Shown piece by piece: positions 23,964 to 31,809 of a DNA stretch of 31,864 bases. The stretch comes from an uncultured Hydrogenophaga sp. (GTDB taxonomy: Bacteria; Pseudomonadota; Gammaproteobacteria; Burkholderiales; Burkholderiaceae_C): positions 1 to 31,864 of the forward strand of contig NZ_OY288132.1 in assembly GCF_958439165.1 (NCBI RefSeq). Reading direction: 5' to 3'. Every line of letters starts with the position of its first letter. The stretch's first letter is position 1. Made by a program: the position numbers and the translations under genes. The notes beneath the pieces are model-generated. The model saw only the letters and a list, made by a program, of their open reading frames with translations, did not search any database and was not told the DNA's origin.

Positions 23964-24887
23964 ATGTCAGGCGCGTACACCCACATCGCCGTCGCCAACA
24001 AGGCACGCCAGCTTTCTGACAACGCGGATTTGCGGCCCGAAACCCAGCTGGCGCTGGGTCGGTATTTGCGCTACGTCGAGTTAGGAGCGGTGAGTCCGGA
24101 CTACCCGTACCTGTGCTTGAAGCCGAAACAGGCAAAGTGGGCAGATGAGATGCACTACACATCCACTGCCGCCTTCATTCGCACTGCGGTTCAAGAGGTC
24201 GGGCAGTTATCGGGCTTGCGCCGGCAGAAACTAATGGCTTGGCTGTTCGGCTTTGCGTCGCATATCGCGACCGACATGACCATCCACCCGGTGGTGGAGT
24301 TGAAGGTTGGCCCGTACAGCAACAACAAGACCGGGCACCGAATCTGTGAAATGAACCAAGATGCCTATCTCTTCCCGAAAGTGATGAATCTGGGGGAAAC
24401 GGCGTACTCCGAGCACATGAAGACGGGTATTGGCGCTTGTTGTGACCGGGCGGACCCTGACAAGCTTGACCCGGATGTGGCGGGACTCTGGACGGTGGTA
24501 CTGCACCAGACCCATCCCAACCTGGCAACAAGGCACCCCGCCGATCCCGACGCCTGGCACGAAGGCTTCACTTCAATTTTGTCTGCAATGGCTACAGCAA
24601 GTCGCTTGATTCCATTTGCAAGGCACGTGGTTCGCGATGCAGGCTTGATGTATCCCCTGGAGAAGGATGTGGACCCGCAATACGTAAGGAATCTGCAGAC
24701 TCCTTTGGGCCAACAAGATTTTGACGCGATTTTCGAGAGAGCCTGCCGCAGCGTCGTGCAGATGTGGGAGGGGCTGGACAAGGAGCTCGCTCAGCCGGAT
24801 GCGAGTGCTTTTGACCAGTTGGAGGACTGGAATCTTGATACCGGCAGGAGCCTGAAGAGTAATCAACTGGTCTTCTGGGGAGCGTGA
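23964..24887 (+). CDS. Zinc-dependent phospholipase C family protein
   Basis: This is a 307-residue protein of the zinc-dependent phospholipase C fold (Zn_dep_PLPC). Metal-ligand elements are visible: the N-terminal GAYTHIAVANKA, an acidic SPDYPY loop, MHYT, and the central helix FASHIATDMTIHPVVE with an H-x3-D-x3-H arrangement. The substrate may be phospholipid, but many bacterial members are uncharacterised. No signal peptide is seen from the ATG at 23964, which has GGAG five bases upstream; the frame upstream overlaps the membrane-protein gene and looks spurious. Export would therefore need another route, or the enzyme is cytoplasmic. The next gene overlaps or abuts its stop. Confidence 0.8.
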   Translation: MSGAYTHIAVANKARQLSDNADLRPETQLALGRYLRYVELGAVSPDYPYLCLKPKQAKWADEMHYTSTAAFIRTAVQEVGQLSGLRRQKLMAWLFGFASHIATDMTIHPVVELKVGPYSNNKTGHRICEMNQDAYLFPKVMNLGETAYSEHMKTGIGACCDRADPDKLDPDVAGLWTVVLHQTHPNLATRHPADPDAWHEGFTSILSAMATASRLIPFARHVVRDAGLMYPLEKDVDPQYVRNLQTPLGQQDFDAIFERACRSVVQMWEGLDKELAQPDASAFDQLEDWNLDTGRSLKSNQLVFWGA

Positions 24888-25297
24888 TGATGTCCAAGGC
24901 CATGCCCATTCTGATCGCGGCATTCATGGCGACGGGCTGCGCTGCACAAGTCGATGAGCGTGAAATGAATTTTCTGGGCTCAGCGCTGACGAAGCTTTCT
25001 GCATCCGTGCACGCAACAGTGCGCTTTGGCGCAATTCCTGAGGGCTCAAGTTCTGAAGCGGTTCTCCAGACTTCGACCGATCACGATCCAGAGCTCCTCA
25101 GACCATTTGCGGGGAAGCTGGTCAAGGTTCAGGTCGTGAACAAGAACAGCGCTGTCCTTGTCTGCGATGCTGCAACTGGCAAAGCTCTGCTGGAGGATTC
25201 AGGTTGCACCGCCCAGATGGACTCCCATCGCTGGACATCAGGTGTGAACACGCAATGTGAGTTCACTCTCAACCTGCAGGCCATCTGTGGCCGATGA
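24887..25297 (+). CDS. Small predicted lipoprotein of unknown function
   Basis: This protein is about 136 residues, with a short signal peptide and a lipobox-like end (AAFMATGC, lipid-modified Cys about 18), so it is probably attached to the envelope. The mature part has three further cysteines (CDAATGKALLEDSGC and CEF) plus one near the end (AICGR), suggesting disulfides. Start choice is uncertain among GTG 24884, ATG 24887 and ATG 24890; GGGGAG at 24877-24882 fits ATG 24890 best by spacing, and 24887 overlaps the phospholipase stop. It is coupled to the phospholipase-like gene and might act with it or restrain it; nothing in the sequence proves this. Confidence 0.65.
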   Translation: MMSKAMPILIAAFMATGCAAQVDEREMNFLGSALTKLSASVHATVRFGAIPEGSSSEAVLQTSTDHDPELLRPFAGKLVKVQVVNKNSAVLVCDAATGKALLEDSGCTAQMDSHRWTSGVNTQCEFTLNLQAICGR

Positions 25298-25447
25298 CCG
25301 ATAGGAAGTCTGCGCCGCTCAGGGCTGCGCAGAGTTGGCCGGGGTTGCCTTGGGGGACCGGGCGTCCATTCCACAGGACGCGAGCCCAGTTAAGGGGAGG
25401 TAGTAAGCGATTCGCCCATGAGTCGCCTACATATAGGCCGACCTCTA

Positions 25448-28033
25448 TCAAACGTCGATGTTCCCCGCCCGCAGCGCATTCGTCTCGATGAAGTCCCGGC
25501 GCGGTTCCACCTCGTCGCCCATGAGCATGGTGAAGACCTTGTCGGCCTCGATGGCGTCCTCGATCTGCACGCGCAGCAGGCGGCGCACGTTGGGGTCCAT
25601 GGTGGTTTCCCAGAGCTGCTCGGGGTTCATCTCGCCCAGGCCCTTGTAGCGCTGGCGGCTGGTGGCGCGCTCGGCTTCGCTGATCAGCCACTGCATGGCC
25701 TGGCGGAAATCGCTCACCTTCTCTTCGCGCTGCTTGTCGCCTTCGCCGCGCATGACGCGGGCGCCCTCGCCCAGCAGGTCGCGGAAGGTGGTGGCGGCAT
25801 GGGCCAGAGCGGCGTAGTCGGCACCGTGCACGAAGTCCTGGGTGATCACGCTGCTCTTGATGTTGCCGTGGTGGCGGCGGCTGATGCGCAGCACCGGCTT
25901 GTCGGTGCGGTTGTCGAACTCGGCCGCCACTTCGGCCGGCACGCCGGTGGCCGACAGTTCACGCAGCTTGGCCTGCAGCGCCTGGGCGCTGGCGGCGGCA
26001 CCTTCCATGTCGTCCAGGTTGATCGACACGCCGTCGGCCATGGCGCGCAGGGCCTCGGCGTCCATGAAGGCGGAGAGGCGCGCGATCACGTTCTCGGCCA
26101 CCTGGTGCTTGCGCGCCAGCTCGCCCAGGGTGTCGCCTTCCAGCGTGGTCGGGGTGGCACCCCCTGTGCTCACCTTGGCATCCTTGAGGGCGATGCGCAG
26201 CAGGAAGCCGTCGAGTGCGGCGGCGTCCTTGAGGTAGAGCTCCTCCTTGCCGGCCTTCACCTTGTAGAGCGGCGGCTGCGCAATGTAGATGTGGCCGCGC
26301 TCCACCAGCTCGGGCATCTGGCGGTAGAAGAAGGTCAGCAGCAGGGTGCGGATGTGGGCGCCGTCGACGTCGGCGTCGGTCATGATGATGATGCGGTGGT
26401 AACGCAGCTTGGCCACGTCGAAGTCGTCGGCCCCGCTCTTGCCGTCGGTGCTGCCGGCCTTGCCGATGCCGGTGCCCAGCGCGGTGATGAGGGTCAGGAT
26501 CTCGTTGCTGGTCAGCAGCTTCTCGTAGCGCGCCTTCTCCACGTTCAGGATCTTGCCGCGCAGGGGCAGGATGGCCTGGAACTTCCGGTCACGGCCCTGC
26601 TTGGCCGAACCACCGGCGGAGTCGCCCTCCACGATGTAGATCTCGCACAGCGCCGGGTCCTTCTCCTGGCAGTCGGCCAGCTTGCCCGGCAGGCCCATGC
26701 CGTCGAGCACGCCCTTGCGGCGGGTCATCTCGCGGGCCTTGCGGGCGGCTTCGCGGGCACGGGCGGCCTCGACGATCTTGCCGCAGATGATCTTGGCGTC
26801 GTTCGGGCGTTCCTGCAGGTAGTCGGTCAGCAGGCGGGCCACCACGTCCTCCACCGGGCCGCGCACTTCGCTGGATACCAGCTTGTCCTTGGTCTGGCTG
26901 CTGAACTTGGGCTCGGGCACCTTCACGCTCAGCACGCAGCACAGGCCTTCGCGCATGTCGTCACCGGTGACCTCCACCTTGGCCTTCTTGGCCAGCTCGT
27001 TCTCTTCGATGTACTTGTTGATCACCCGCGTCATGGCCGCGCGCAGGCCGGTGAGGTGGGTGCCGCCATCCCGCTGCGGGATGTTGTTGGTGAAGCACAG
27101 CACCTGCTCGTTGTAGCCGCTGTTCCACTGCATGGCGACCTCGACACCGATGTTGGTGCCCTGGTCGCTCTGGCGGTCGCCGAGTGCGTGGAACACGTTG
27201 GGGTGCAGGACGGTCTTGCCCTTGTTGATGAAGTCCACGAAGCCCTTGACGCCGCCGGCACCGGAGAAGTCGTCTTCCTTGCCGCTGCGCTCGTCGATCA
27301 GGCGGATGCGCACGCCGTTGTTCAGGAAGCTCAGCTCGCGCAGGCGCTTGGACAGGATCTCGTAATGGAAATCGTTGTTCTCCTTGAAGATCTCGGTATC
27401 CGGGAGAAAGTGCACCTCGGTGCCGCGCTTCTCGGTGGCACCGGTCACCTTCATGGGCGAGACCTCGATGCCGTCGGCGTTCTTCTCGACGATGCGGTTC
27501 TGCACGAAGCCACGCGCGAACTCGATCTGGTGCACCTTGCCTTCGCGTCGCACTGTCAGGCGCAGCCAGACGGAGAGCGCATTCACGCAGCTCACGCCCA
27601 CGCCGTGCAGGCCGCCCGAGACCTTGTAGCTGTTCTGGTTGAACTTGCCGCCGGCGTGCAGTTCGGTCAGGGCGATCTCGGCAGCCGAGCGCTTGGGCTC
27701 GTGCTTGTCGTCCATCTTCACACCGGTGGGGATGCCGCGCCCGTTGTCCACCACGCTGATGGAGTTGTCGGTGTGGATGGTCACCACGATGTCGTCGCAG
27801 TGGCCGGCCAGGGCCTCGTCGATGGAGTTGTCCACCACCTCGAAGACCAGGTGGTGCAGGCCGGTGCCGTCGGAGGTGTCGCCGATGTACATGCCCGGGC
27901 GCTTTCGCACCGCTTCCAGACCTTCCAGGATCTGGATGCTGCCCTCGCCATAGCCCTCGCTGGCGCCGGCCTGGTTCGCGTCGATGGTGGGCTGGAAGTT
28001 GGAGCTTTCGGGGCTCGGTGCAGCGTTGGACAT
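25448..28033 (-). CDS. gyrB: DNA gyrase subunit B
   Basis: This is the ATPase subunit of DNA gyrase, which introduces negative supercoils into DNA with GyrA. The 861 residues include the GHKL ATPase domain (VVDNSIDEALAGH, VVDNGRGIPTG, GGLHGVGVSCVNALS). They also include the TOPRIM domain (VEGDSAGGSAKQGRDRKFQ, PLRGKILNVEK, MTDADVDGAHIRTLL) and the C-terminal GyrA-binding end (QRYKGLGEMNPEQLWETTM). It is longer than E. coli GyrB because of an insertion between TOPRIM and the end, as is usual in Burkholderiales. The ATG at 28033 (MSNAAPSPES) is preferred to the one ten codons upstream, as AGAAAG lies before it. It is third in the dnaA-dnaN-gyrB block. Confidence 0.97.
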   Translation of the reverse strand: MSNAAPSPESSNFQPTIDANQAGASEGYGEGSIQILEGLEAVRKRPGMYIGDTSDGTGLHHLVFEVVDNSIDEALAGHCDDIVVTIHTDNSISVVDNGRGIPTGVKMDDKHEPKRSAAEIALTELHAGGKFNQNSYKVSGGLHGVGVSCVNALSVWLRLTVRREGKVHQIEFARGFVQNRIVEKNADGIEVSPMKVTGATEKRGTEVHFLPDTEIFKENNDFHYEILSKRLRELSFLNNGVRIRLIDERSGKEDDFSGAGGVKGFVDFINKGKTVLHPNVFHALGDRQSDQGTNIGVEVAMQWNSGYNEQVLCFTNNIPQRDGGTHLTGLRAAMTRVINKYIEENELAKKAKVEVTGDDMREGLCCVLSVKVPEPKFSSQTKDKLVSSEVRGPVEDVVARLLTDYLQERPNDAKIICGKIVEAARAREAARKAREMTRRKGVLDGMGLPGKLADCQEKDPALCEIYIVEGDSAGGSAKQGRDRKFQAILPLRGKILNVEKARYEKLLTSNEILTLITALGTGIGKAGSTDGKSGADDFDVAKLRYHRIIIMTDADVDGAHIRTLLLTFFYRQMPELVERGHIYIAQPPLYKVKAGKEELYLKDAAALDGFLLRIALKDAKVSTGGATPTTLEGDTLGELARKHQVAENVIARLSAFMDAEALRAMADGVSINLDDMEGAAASAQALQAKLRELSATGVPAEVAAEFDNRTDKPVLRISRRHHGNIKSSVITQDFVHGADYAALAHAATTFRDLLGEGARVMRGEGDKQREEKVSDFRQAMQWLISEAERATSRQRYKGLGEMNPEQLWETTMDPNVRRLLRVQIEDAIEADKVFTMLMGDEVEPRRDFIETNALRAGNIDV

Positions 28034-28051
28034 GGGGACTTTCTCGATCTC

Positions 28052-28081
28052 AGAAAACGCCAAACCCGCTGGTCAGCGGGT
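28052..28081 (-). terminator. Hairpin with T-rich tail between dnaN and gyrB
   Basis: Read on the minus strand, ACCCGCT, loop GACC, AGCGGGT is followed by TTTGGCGTTTTC. The stem is seven bp, extendable to eight inside the loop. The interrupted T-tract would give partial termination or attenuation between dnaN and gyrB. It ends about 18 bases before the gyrB start codon. Confidence 0.45.
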
Positions 28082-28111
28082 CGGGCTCGGGGCAGGCTGG
28101 CAGGTGTGCGG

Positions 28112-29218
28112 TCAGATGCGCATGGGCATCACGACGTACTTGAAGGCGTTGTCGTCGGGGTTGGTCACCAGCGCGGAGCTGTTGCCGTCCGACAGTTCGA
28201 TGCGGACCATCTCCTGCGACATGTTCTGCAGCGCGTCGATCAGGTAGGTCACGTTGAAGCCGATCTCGATCTCGGGGCCGGCGTAGTCGATGTCGAGCTC
28301 GTCCACCGCCTCTTCCTGCTCGGCGTTGCTGGAGGCCACGCGCAGCGTGCCGGCCTCGATGTTCAGGCGCACGCCCTTGAACTTCTCGCTGGTCATGATG
28401 GCGGTGCGCTGCAGGCTGGAGAGCAGCGGCTGGCGGCCCAGCGTGACGATGTTCTTGTGGTTCTTGGGGATGACGCGGTTGTAGTCGGGGAACTTGCCCT
28501 CGACCAGCTTGGTGACGAACTCCATGCCGTCGAAGCTGAACTTGGCCTGGTTGGCCGCGAACTGCATCTCGATGGCGCCTTCCTTGTCGGAGAGCAGGCG
28601 CTGCAGTTCCAGCACCGTCTTGCGCGGCAGGATCACCTCCTGCTTGGGCACGTCCACGTCCAGGGTGGCGCTGGCGAAGGCCAGGCGGTGGCCGTCGGTG
28701 GCCACCAGGCTCAGCTGCTTGCCTTCGGCCACGAACAGGATGCCGTTGAGGTAGTAGCGGATGTCGTGCACCGCCATGGCGAACGACACCTGACCCAGCA
28801 GGCCCTTGAGCGTCTTCTGGGGCACGCTGAACACCGGGCCGAAGCTGGCCGATTCCTGCACCAGGGGGAAGTCTTCGGCCGGCAGGCTCTGCAGCGTGAA
28901 CCGGCTCTTGCCGCCCTTGAGCACCAGCTTGCCGGCATTCGATTCCAGGCTCACCGTCTGGTCGCCCGGCATGGTGCGCAGGATGTCGATCAGCTTGCGC
29001 GCGCCCAGCGTGGTGGCGAAGCTGCCGTCGTCGCCGTCCAGGGCTGCCGTGGTGCGGATCTGGATTTCCAGATCGCTGGTGGTCAGCTGCACCGCCGAGC
29101 CGGTCTTGCGCAGCAGCACGTTGGCCAGGATGGGCAGCGTGTGGCGGCGCTCGACAATGCCGGCCACCGACTGCAGGGCGGCCAGGACTTTGTCCTGGGT
29201 CGATTTGAAAACGATCAT
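28112..29218 (-). CDS. dnaN: DNA polymerase III beta subunit (sliding clamp)
   Basis: This is the processivity clamp that encircles DNA and tethers polymerase III and other replication and repair proteins. The 368 residues give three clamp domains. The N-terminus is MIVFKSTQDKVLAALQSVAG, with characteristic ERRHTLPILANVLL and TTSDLEIQI. The C-terminus ends in NPDDNAFKYVVMPMRI, the typical M-P-M-R-[IL] ending. It lies 64 bp behind dnaA. The gap between them is AT-rich by the standards of the window (TGTTTATTTTCG) but has no DnaA box. Confidence 0.98.
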   Translation of the reverse strand: MIVFKSTQDKVLAALQSVAGIVERRHTLPILANVLLRKTGSAVQLTTSDLEIQIRTTAALDGDDGSFATTLGARKLIDILRTMPGDQTVSLESNAGKLVLKGGKSRFTLQSLPAEDFPLVQESASFGPVFSVPQKTLKGLLGQVSFAMAVHDIRYYLNGILFVAEGKQLSLVATDGHRLAFASATLDVDVPKQEVILPRKTVLELQRLLSDKEGAIEMQFAANQAKFSFDGMEFVTKLVEGKFPDYNRVIPKNHKNIVTLGRQPLLSSLQRTAIMTSEKFKGVRLNIEAGTLRVASSNAEQEEAVDELDIDYAGPEIEIGFNVTYLIDALQNMSQEMVRIELSDGNSSALVTNPDDNAFKYVVMPMRI

Positions 29219-29282
29219 GAACGACTCTTTCGACAGGGTTGAACCGTGTTTATTTTCGCTGGTTTGAGGGGGCTTTCCCGCC

Positions 29283-30689
29283 TCACCCCTTGAGGGTTTG
29301 TTCGAGGACGTGCAGCTGCTGGTTCAGCTCGGTGTTCTGCTGGCGTTCGGCGGCTATCTTGCGCACCGCGTGCAGCACGGTGGTGTGGTCGCGTCCGCCG
29401 AACAGTTCGCCGATCTCCGGCAGGCTCTTCTGGGTCAGTTCCTTGGCCAGGAACATGGCGATCTGCCGCGGCCGGGCAATGCTGGCCGGCCGCTTCTTGG
29501 AATACATGTCGGCGACCTTGATCTTGTAGAAATCGGCCACCGTCTTCTGGATGTTCTCCACGCTGATCTGCCGGTTCTGGATCGAGAGCAGGTCCTTAAG
29601 GGCATCGCGGGCCAGCTGGATCGAGATCTCGCGCTGGTTGAAGCGCGAATACGCCAGGATCTTGCGCAGCGCGCCTTCGAGCTCGCGCACGTTGGAGCGC
29701 ACGTTCTTGGCCACGAAGAAGGCCACTTCCTCGGGCATCACGGCATGTTCCACCGCTGCCTTGTTGATCAGGATGGCCACCCGCATTTCCAGCTCGGGCG
29801 GCTCGATGGCCACCGTCAGCCCGGAATCGAAGCGCGAGACCAGCCGCTCGTGGATGTCGGCCAGCCCCTTGGGATAGGTGTCGCTGGTCAGCACGATGTG
29901 GCTCTTCTTGGCCAGCAGCGCCTCGAAGGCGTTGAAGAACTCTTCCTGGGTGCGTTCCTTGTTGGCGAAGAACTGCACGTCGTCGATCAGCAGCAGGTCC
30001 AGCGAGTGGTAGCGCTCCTTGAACTCGTCGAAGGTCTTGCGCTGGTAGGACTTGACCACATCGGAGACGAACTGCTCGGCGTGGATGTAGAGAACTTTGG
30101 CCTGCGGCCGCTCGCTCAGCAGGTGGTTGCCGATGGCGTGCACCAGGTGGGTCTTGCCCAGGCCCACGCCGCCGTAAATGAACAACGGGTTGTACAGCTG
30201 GCCCAGGCTGCCGGCCACGTGCATGGCGGCGGCGCGCGCCATGCGGTTGGCCGAGCCTTCGACCAGCGTCGAAAAGGTCAGTGCCGGGTTGAGGCGGTTG
30301 CGGGTGCCGCTGGGGGCCACCGGCTCTGCCGGCGCCACATCGGGCAGCTCGGCCAGCAGCTGGTCCTGCATGCTGCGCGGGGCAGGCATCGTTCGGCTGG
30401 GCCCTTCGCGCGGAGCGAGCGCCAACTCAAGGGCCACCTTCTCGCCGGCCAGGGTTTCCAGCACGGCGCTGATGCGGGTGGCGTACTGGGCCCGGATCCA
30501 GTCCATCTTGAAGCGGTTCGCGACCGACACCACCACCTTGCGGCGGTCGTCGGCCACCTGGGCCACCAGCGGGCGGATCCAGGTATTGAATTGCTGTTCG
30601 GGGATGTCCTGGGCCAGCCGGTCGAGGCAGGCGGCCCACAGGCCGTCGGCGTCGGGCAGGTCGGAATCGGAGGCGAAGCCCTCGGTCAT
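29283..30689 (-). CDS. dnaA: Chromosomal replication initiator protein DnaA
   Basis: This AAA+ initiator binds DnaA boxes and melts the origin. The 468 residues include domain I (WAACLDRLAQDIPEQQFNTWIRPL), a variable linker, and the ATPase domain with Walker A (GGVGLGKTHL, ~173-182), Walker B (LLIDDVQFF) and sensor regions (SRFDSGL). Domain IV contains the DnaA-box reader GGRDHTTVLHAVRKI. The ATG at 30689 (MTEGFASD) is chosen over an upstream in-frame ATG because that extension crosses the DnaA boxes. It is the first gene of the dnaA-dnaN-gyrB block. Confidence 0.98.
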   Translation of the reverse strand: MTEGFASDSDLPDADGLWAACLDRLAQDIPEQQFNTWIRPLVAQVADDRRKVVVSVANRFKMDWIRAQYATRISAVLETLAGEKVALELALAPREGPSRTMPAPRSMQDQLLAELPDVAPAEPVAPSGTRNRLNPALTFSTLVEGSANRMARAAAMHVAGSLGQLYNPLFIYGGVGLGKTHLVHAIGNHLLSERPQAKVLYIHAEQFVSDVVKSYQRKTFDEFKERYHSLDLLLIDDVQFFANKERTQEEFFNAFEALLAKKSHIVLTSDTYPKGLADIHERLVSRFDSGLTVAIEPPELEMRVAILINKAAVEHAVMPEEVAFFVAKNVRSNVRELEGALRKILAYSRFNQREISIQLARDALKDLLSIQNRQISVENIQKTVADFYKIKVADMYSKKRPASIARPRQIAMFLAKELTQKSLPEIGELFGGRDHTTVLHAVRKIAAERQQNTELNQQLHVLEQTLKG

Positions 30690-30712
30690 GCGGAGAAATC
30701 GGGAGTTGTTGT

Positions 30713-30721
30713 TGTGGACAA
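30713..30721 (-). promoter_or_regulatory. DnaA box 1
   Basis: Reads TTGTCCACA on the minus strand, one mismatch from the strict consensus TTATCCACA. Confidence 0.65.
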
Positions 30722-30762
30722 AGGGCCGGGGCCAGGGGGCGGATTCTACCGATGCCGGGCAG

Positions 30763-30771
30763 TTATCCACA
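30763..30771 (+). promoter_or_regulatory. DnaA box 2
   Basis: Reads TTATCCACA on the plus strand, a perfect DnaA consensus box, 50 bp from box 1 and in opposite orientation. Confidence 0.8.
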
Positions 30772-30825
30772 ACCGTGTCGACACGGGTGGCAGGGGGCCT
30801 CGCCGAGGGGTCTGTGCACCGAAAC

Positions 30826-30855
30826 TTGCCGGCCGGCGGCCTTTCTGGCGATAAT
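30826..30855 (+). promoter_or_regulatory. Predicted rpmH promoter
   Basis: TTGCCG (30826-30831), an 18-bp spacer and GATAAT (30850-30855) give a good -10 and a fair -35. Transcription would start about 25 bases before the rpmH ATG and probably reads through rnpA and yidD. Confidence 0.6.
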
Positions 30856-30886
30856 TGCGGGTTTCCCCGATTTTTACCGACCCATC

Positions 30887-31021
30887 ATGAAACGCACCTA
30901 CCAGCCCTCCAAGATCCGCCGCGCCCGCACCCACGGCTTCCTCGTGCGCATGAAGACCCGTGGTGGTCGTGCCGTGATCAACGCACGCCGCGCCAAGGGC
31001 CGCAAGCGCCTGTCGGTCTGA
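30887..31021 (+). CDS. rpmH: 50S ribosomal protein L34
   Basis: This is a 44-residue, strongly basic protein of the large ribosomal subunit. The sequence starts MKRTYQPSKIRRARTHGF and ends AKGRKRLSV, a near-universal L34 pattern. The ATG at 30887 is fixed by this conserved N-terminus; the open frame upstream crosses the origin and is not coding. It is the first gene of the conserved rpmH-rnpA-yidD-yidC cluster. Confidence 0.98.
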   Translation: MKRTYQPSKIRRARTHGFLVRMKTRGGRAVINARRAKGRKRLSV

Positions 31022-31100
31022 GTCCGACGCCCTGACCTTTCCTGGAACGCCGGTGCCCGAGCGCACGGCCTCTGCTCGGGACGAGGCTCCGGCGGCGCTG

Positions 31101-31532
31101 ATGCAGCGCCTGAAAAACCGGCAGCAGTTTCAGGTCGCCATGGCGGGATCACCTGTGGCCAAGACCGCCCATTTCGCGCTGCACCGGGCCCCGCTGGGCC
31201 ACCCGGCAGCGGCTTCCGCCGAAGCAGCGCCCGGCCGTCCCCTGTTTCCAGTCGCCTCGCCGTGGCTGGGTGTCGTCCTGCCCAAACGCTGGGCCAAACG
31301 GGCCGTCACCCGCAACGCCATCCGGCGCCAGATCTACGAATCGATCCGTCCCCTGGCGTCCCAGCTGCCGGTGGCGGTGCATGTGGTGCGCCTGCGGGCC
31401 GGCTTCAGCCGCGAGCAGTTCGTCAGCGCCAGTTCCGACGCGCTCAAGCGCGCCGTGCGGTCCGAGCTGATGCAGCTCTGGGGCCGCGCCGGCCTGAACG
31501 TCACGCCGGGGAACCCTTCCCATGCTGGCTGA
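31101..31532 (+). CDS. rnpA: Ribonuclease P protein component
   Basis: This is the protein subunit of RNase P, which with M1 RNA cleaves the 5' leaders of tRNA precursors. The RNR signature is seen as KRAVTRNAIRRQIYE, preceded by LGVVLPKRWAK. The ATG at 31101 begins MQRLKNRQQFQ, which matches the usual N-terminus of the family in this group; a GTG at 31053 would add 16 residues and has no clear ribosome site. Residues ~35-55 form an Ala/Pro-rich insertion (GHPAAASAEAAPGRP) typical of Burkholderiales. Its end overlaps yidD by 11 bases. Confidence 0.93.
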   Translation: MQRLKNRQQFQVAMAGSPVAKTAHFALHRAPLGHPAAASAEAAPGRPLFPVASPWLGVVLPKRWAKRAVTRNAIRRQIYESIRPLASQLPVAVHVVRLRAGFSREQFVSASSDALKRAVRSELMQLWGRAGLNVTPGNPSHAG

Positions 31533-31809
31533 TCTGCCCCGCCAGATCCTGATCGGCCTGGTGCGCGGCTACCGGCTGCTGCTGAGCCCCTGGCTGGGCA
31601 GCCAATGCCGGTTTGCACCCACCTGCTCGGCCTATGCGCTCGAAGCGCTGCAGCGCCATGGCGCCTGGCACGGCAGTTCGCTGGCGGCGCGCCGCCTCGT
31701 GCGCTGCCATCCCTGGTGCCAGGGCGGTCTTGATCCGGTTCCCGAGCGGCCCCAGGGCCTGTTTTCCGGTCTCCTTTCCTCCTCTCCTGCAAAGAAGAAC
31801 CCGTCATGA
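31522..31809 (+). CDS. yidD: Membrane protein insertion efficiency factor YidD
   Basis: This is a 95-residue membrane-associated protein that helps YidC-dependent insertion of inner-membrane proteins. The conserved core is intact: LVRGYRLLLSPWLGSQCRFAPTCSAYALEAL, then ARRLVRCHPWCQGGLDPVP with the characteristic cysteines. An N-terminal amphipathic helix precedes it. It overlaps rnpA at its start and yidC at its stop (ATGA), so the three are translationally coupled. Confidence 0.96.
   Translation: MLADLPRQILIGLVRGYRLLLSPWLGSQCRFAPTCSAYALEALQRHGAWHGSSLAARRLVRCHPWCQGGLDPVPERPQGLFSGLLSSSPAKKNPS

Larger units (their letters stand above)
30690..30886. other. Probable chromosomal origin (oriC) region between dnaA and rpmH
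   Basis: This 197-bp gap separates the divergent dnaA and rpmH genes, the classical site of oriC in many beta- and gammaproteobacteria. It holds two DnaA boxes facing each other (30713-30721 and 30763-30771). An AT-richer segment (GATTTTTACC) lies near rpmH. The number of boxes is small, and part of the functional origin may lie elsewhere, so the call rests on location as well as motif. Confidence 0.65.

Noticed and set aside
25418..29242. 1274-codon plus-strand open frame opposite gyrB and dnaN
   Set aside because: It spans two essential genes and their gap on the other strand; composition is that of a G+C-driven shadow frame.
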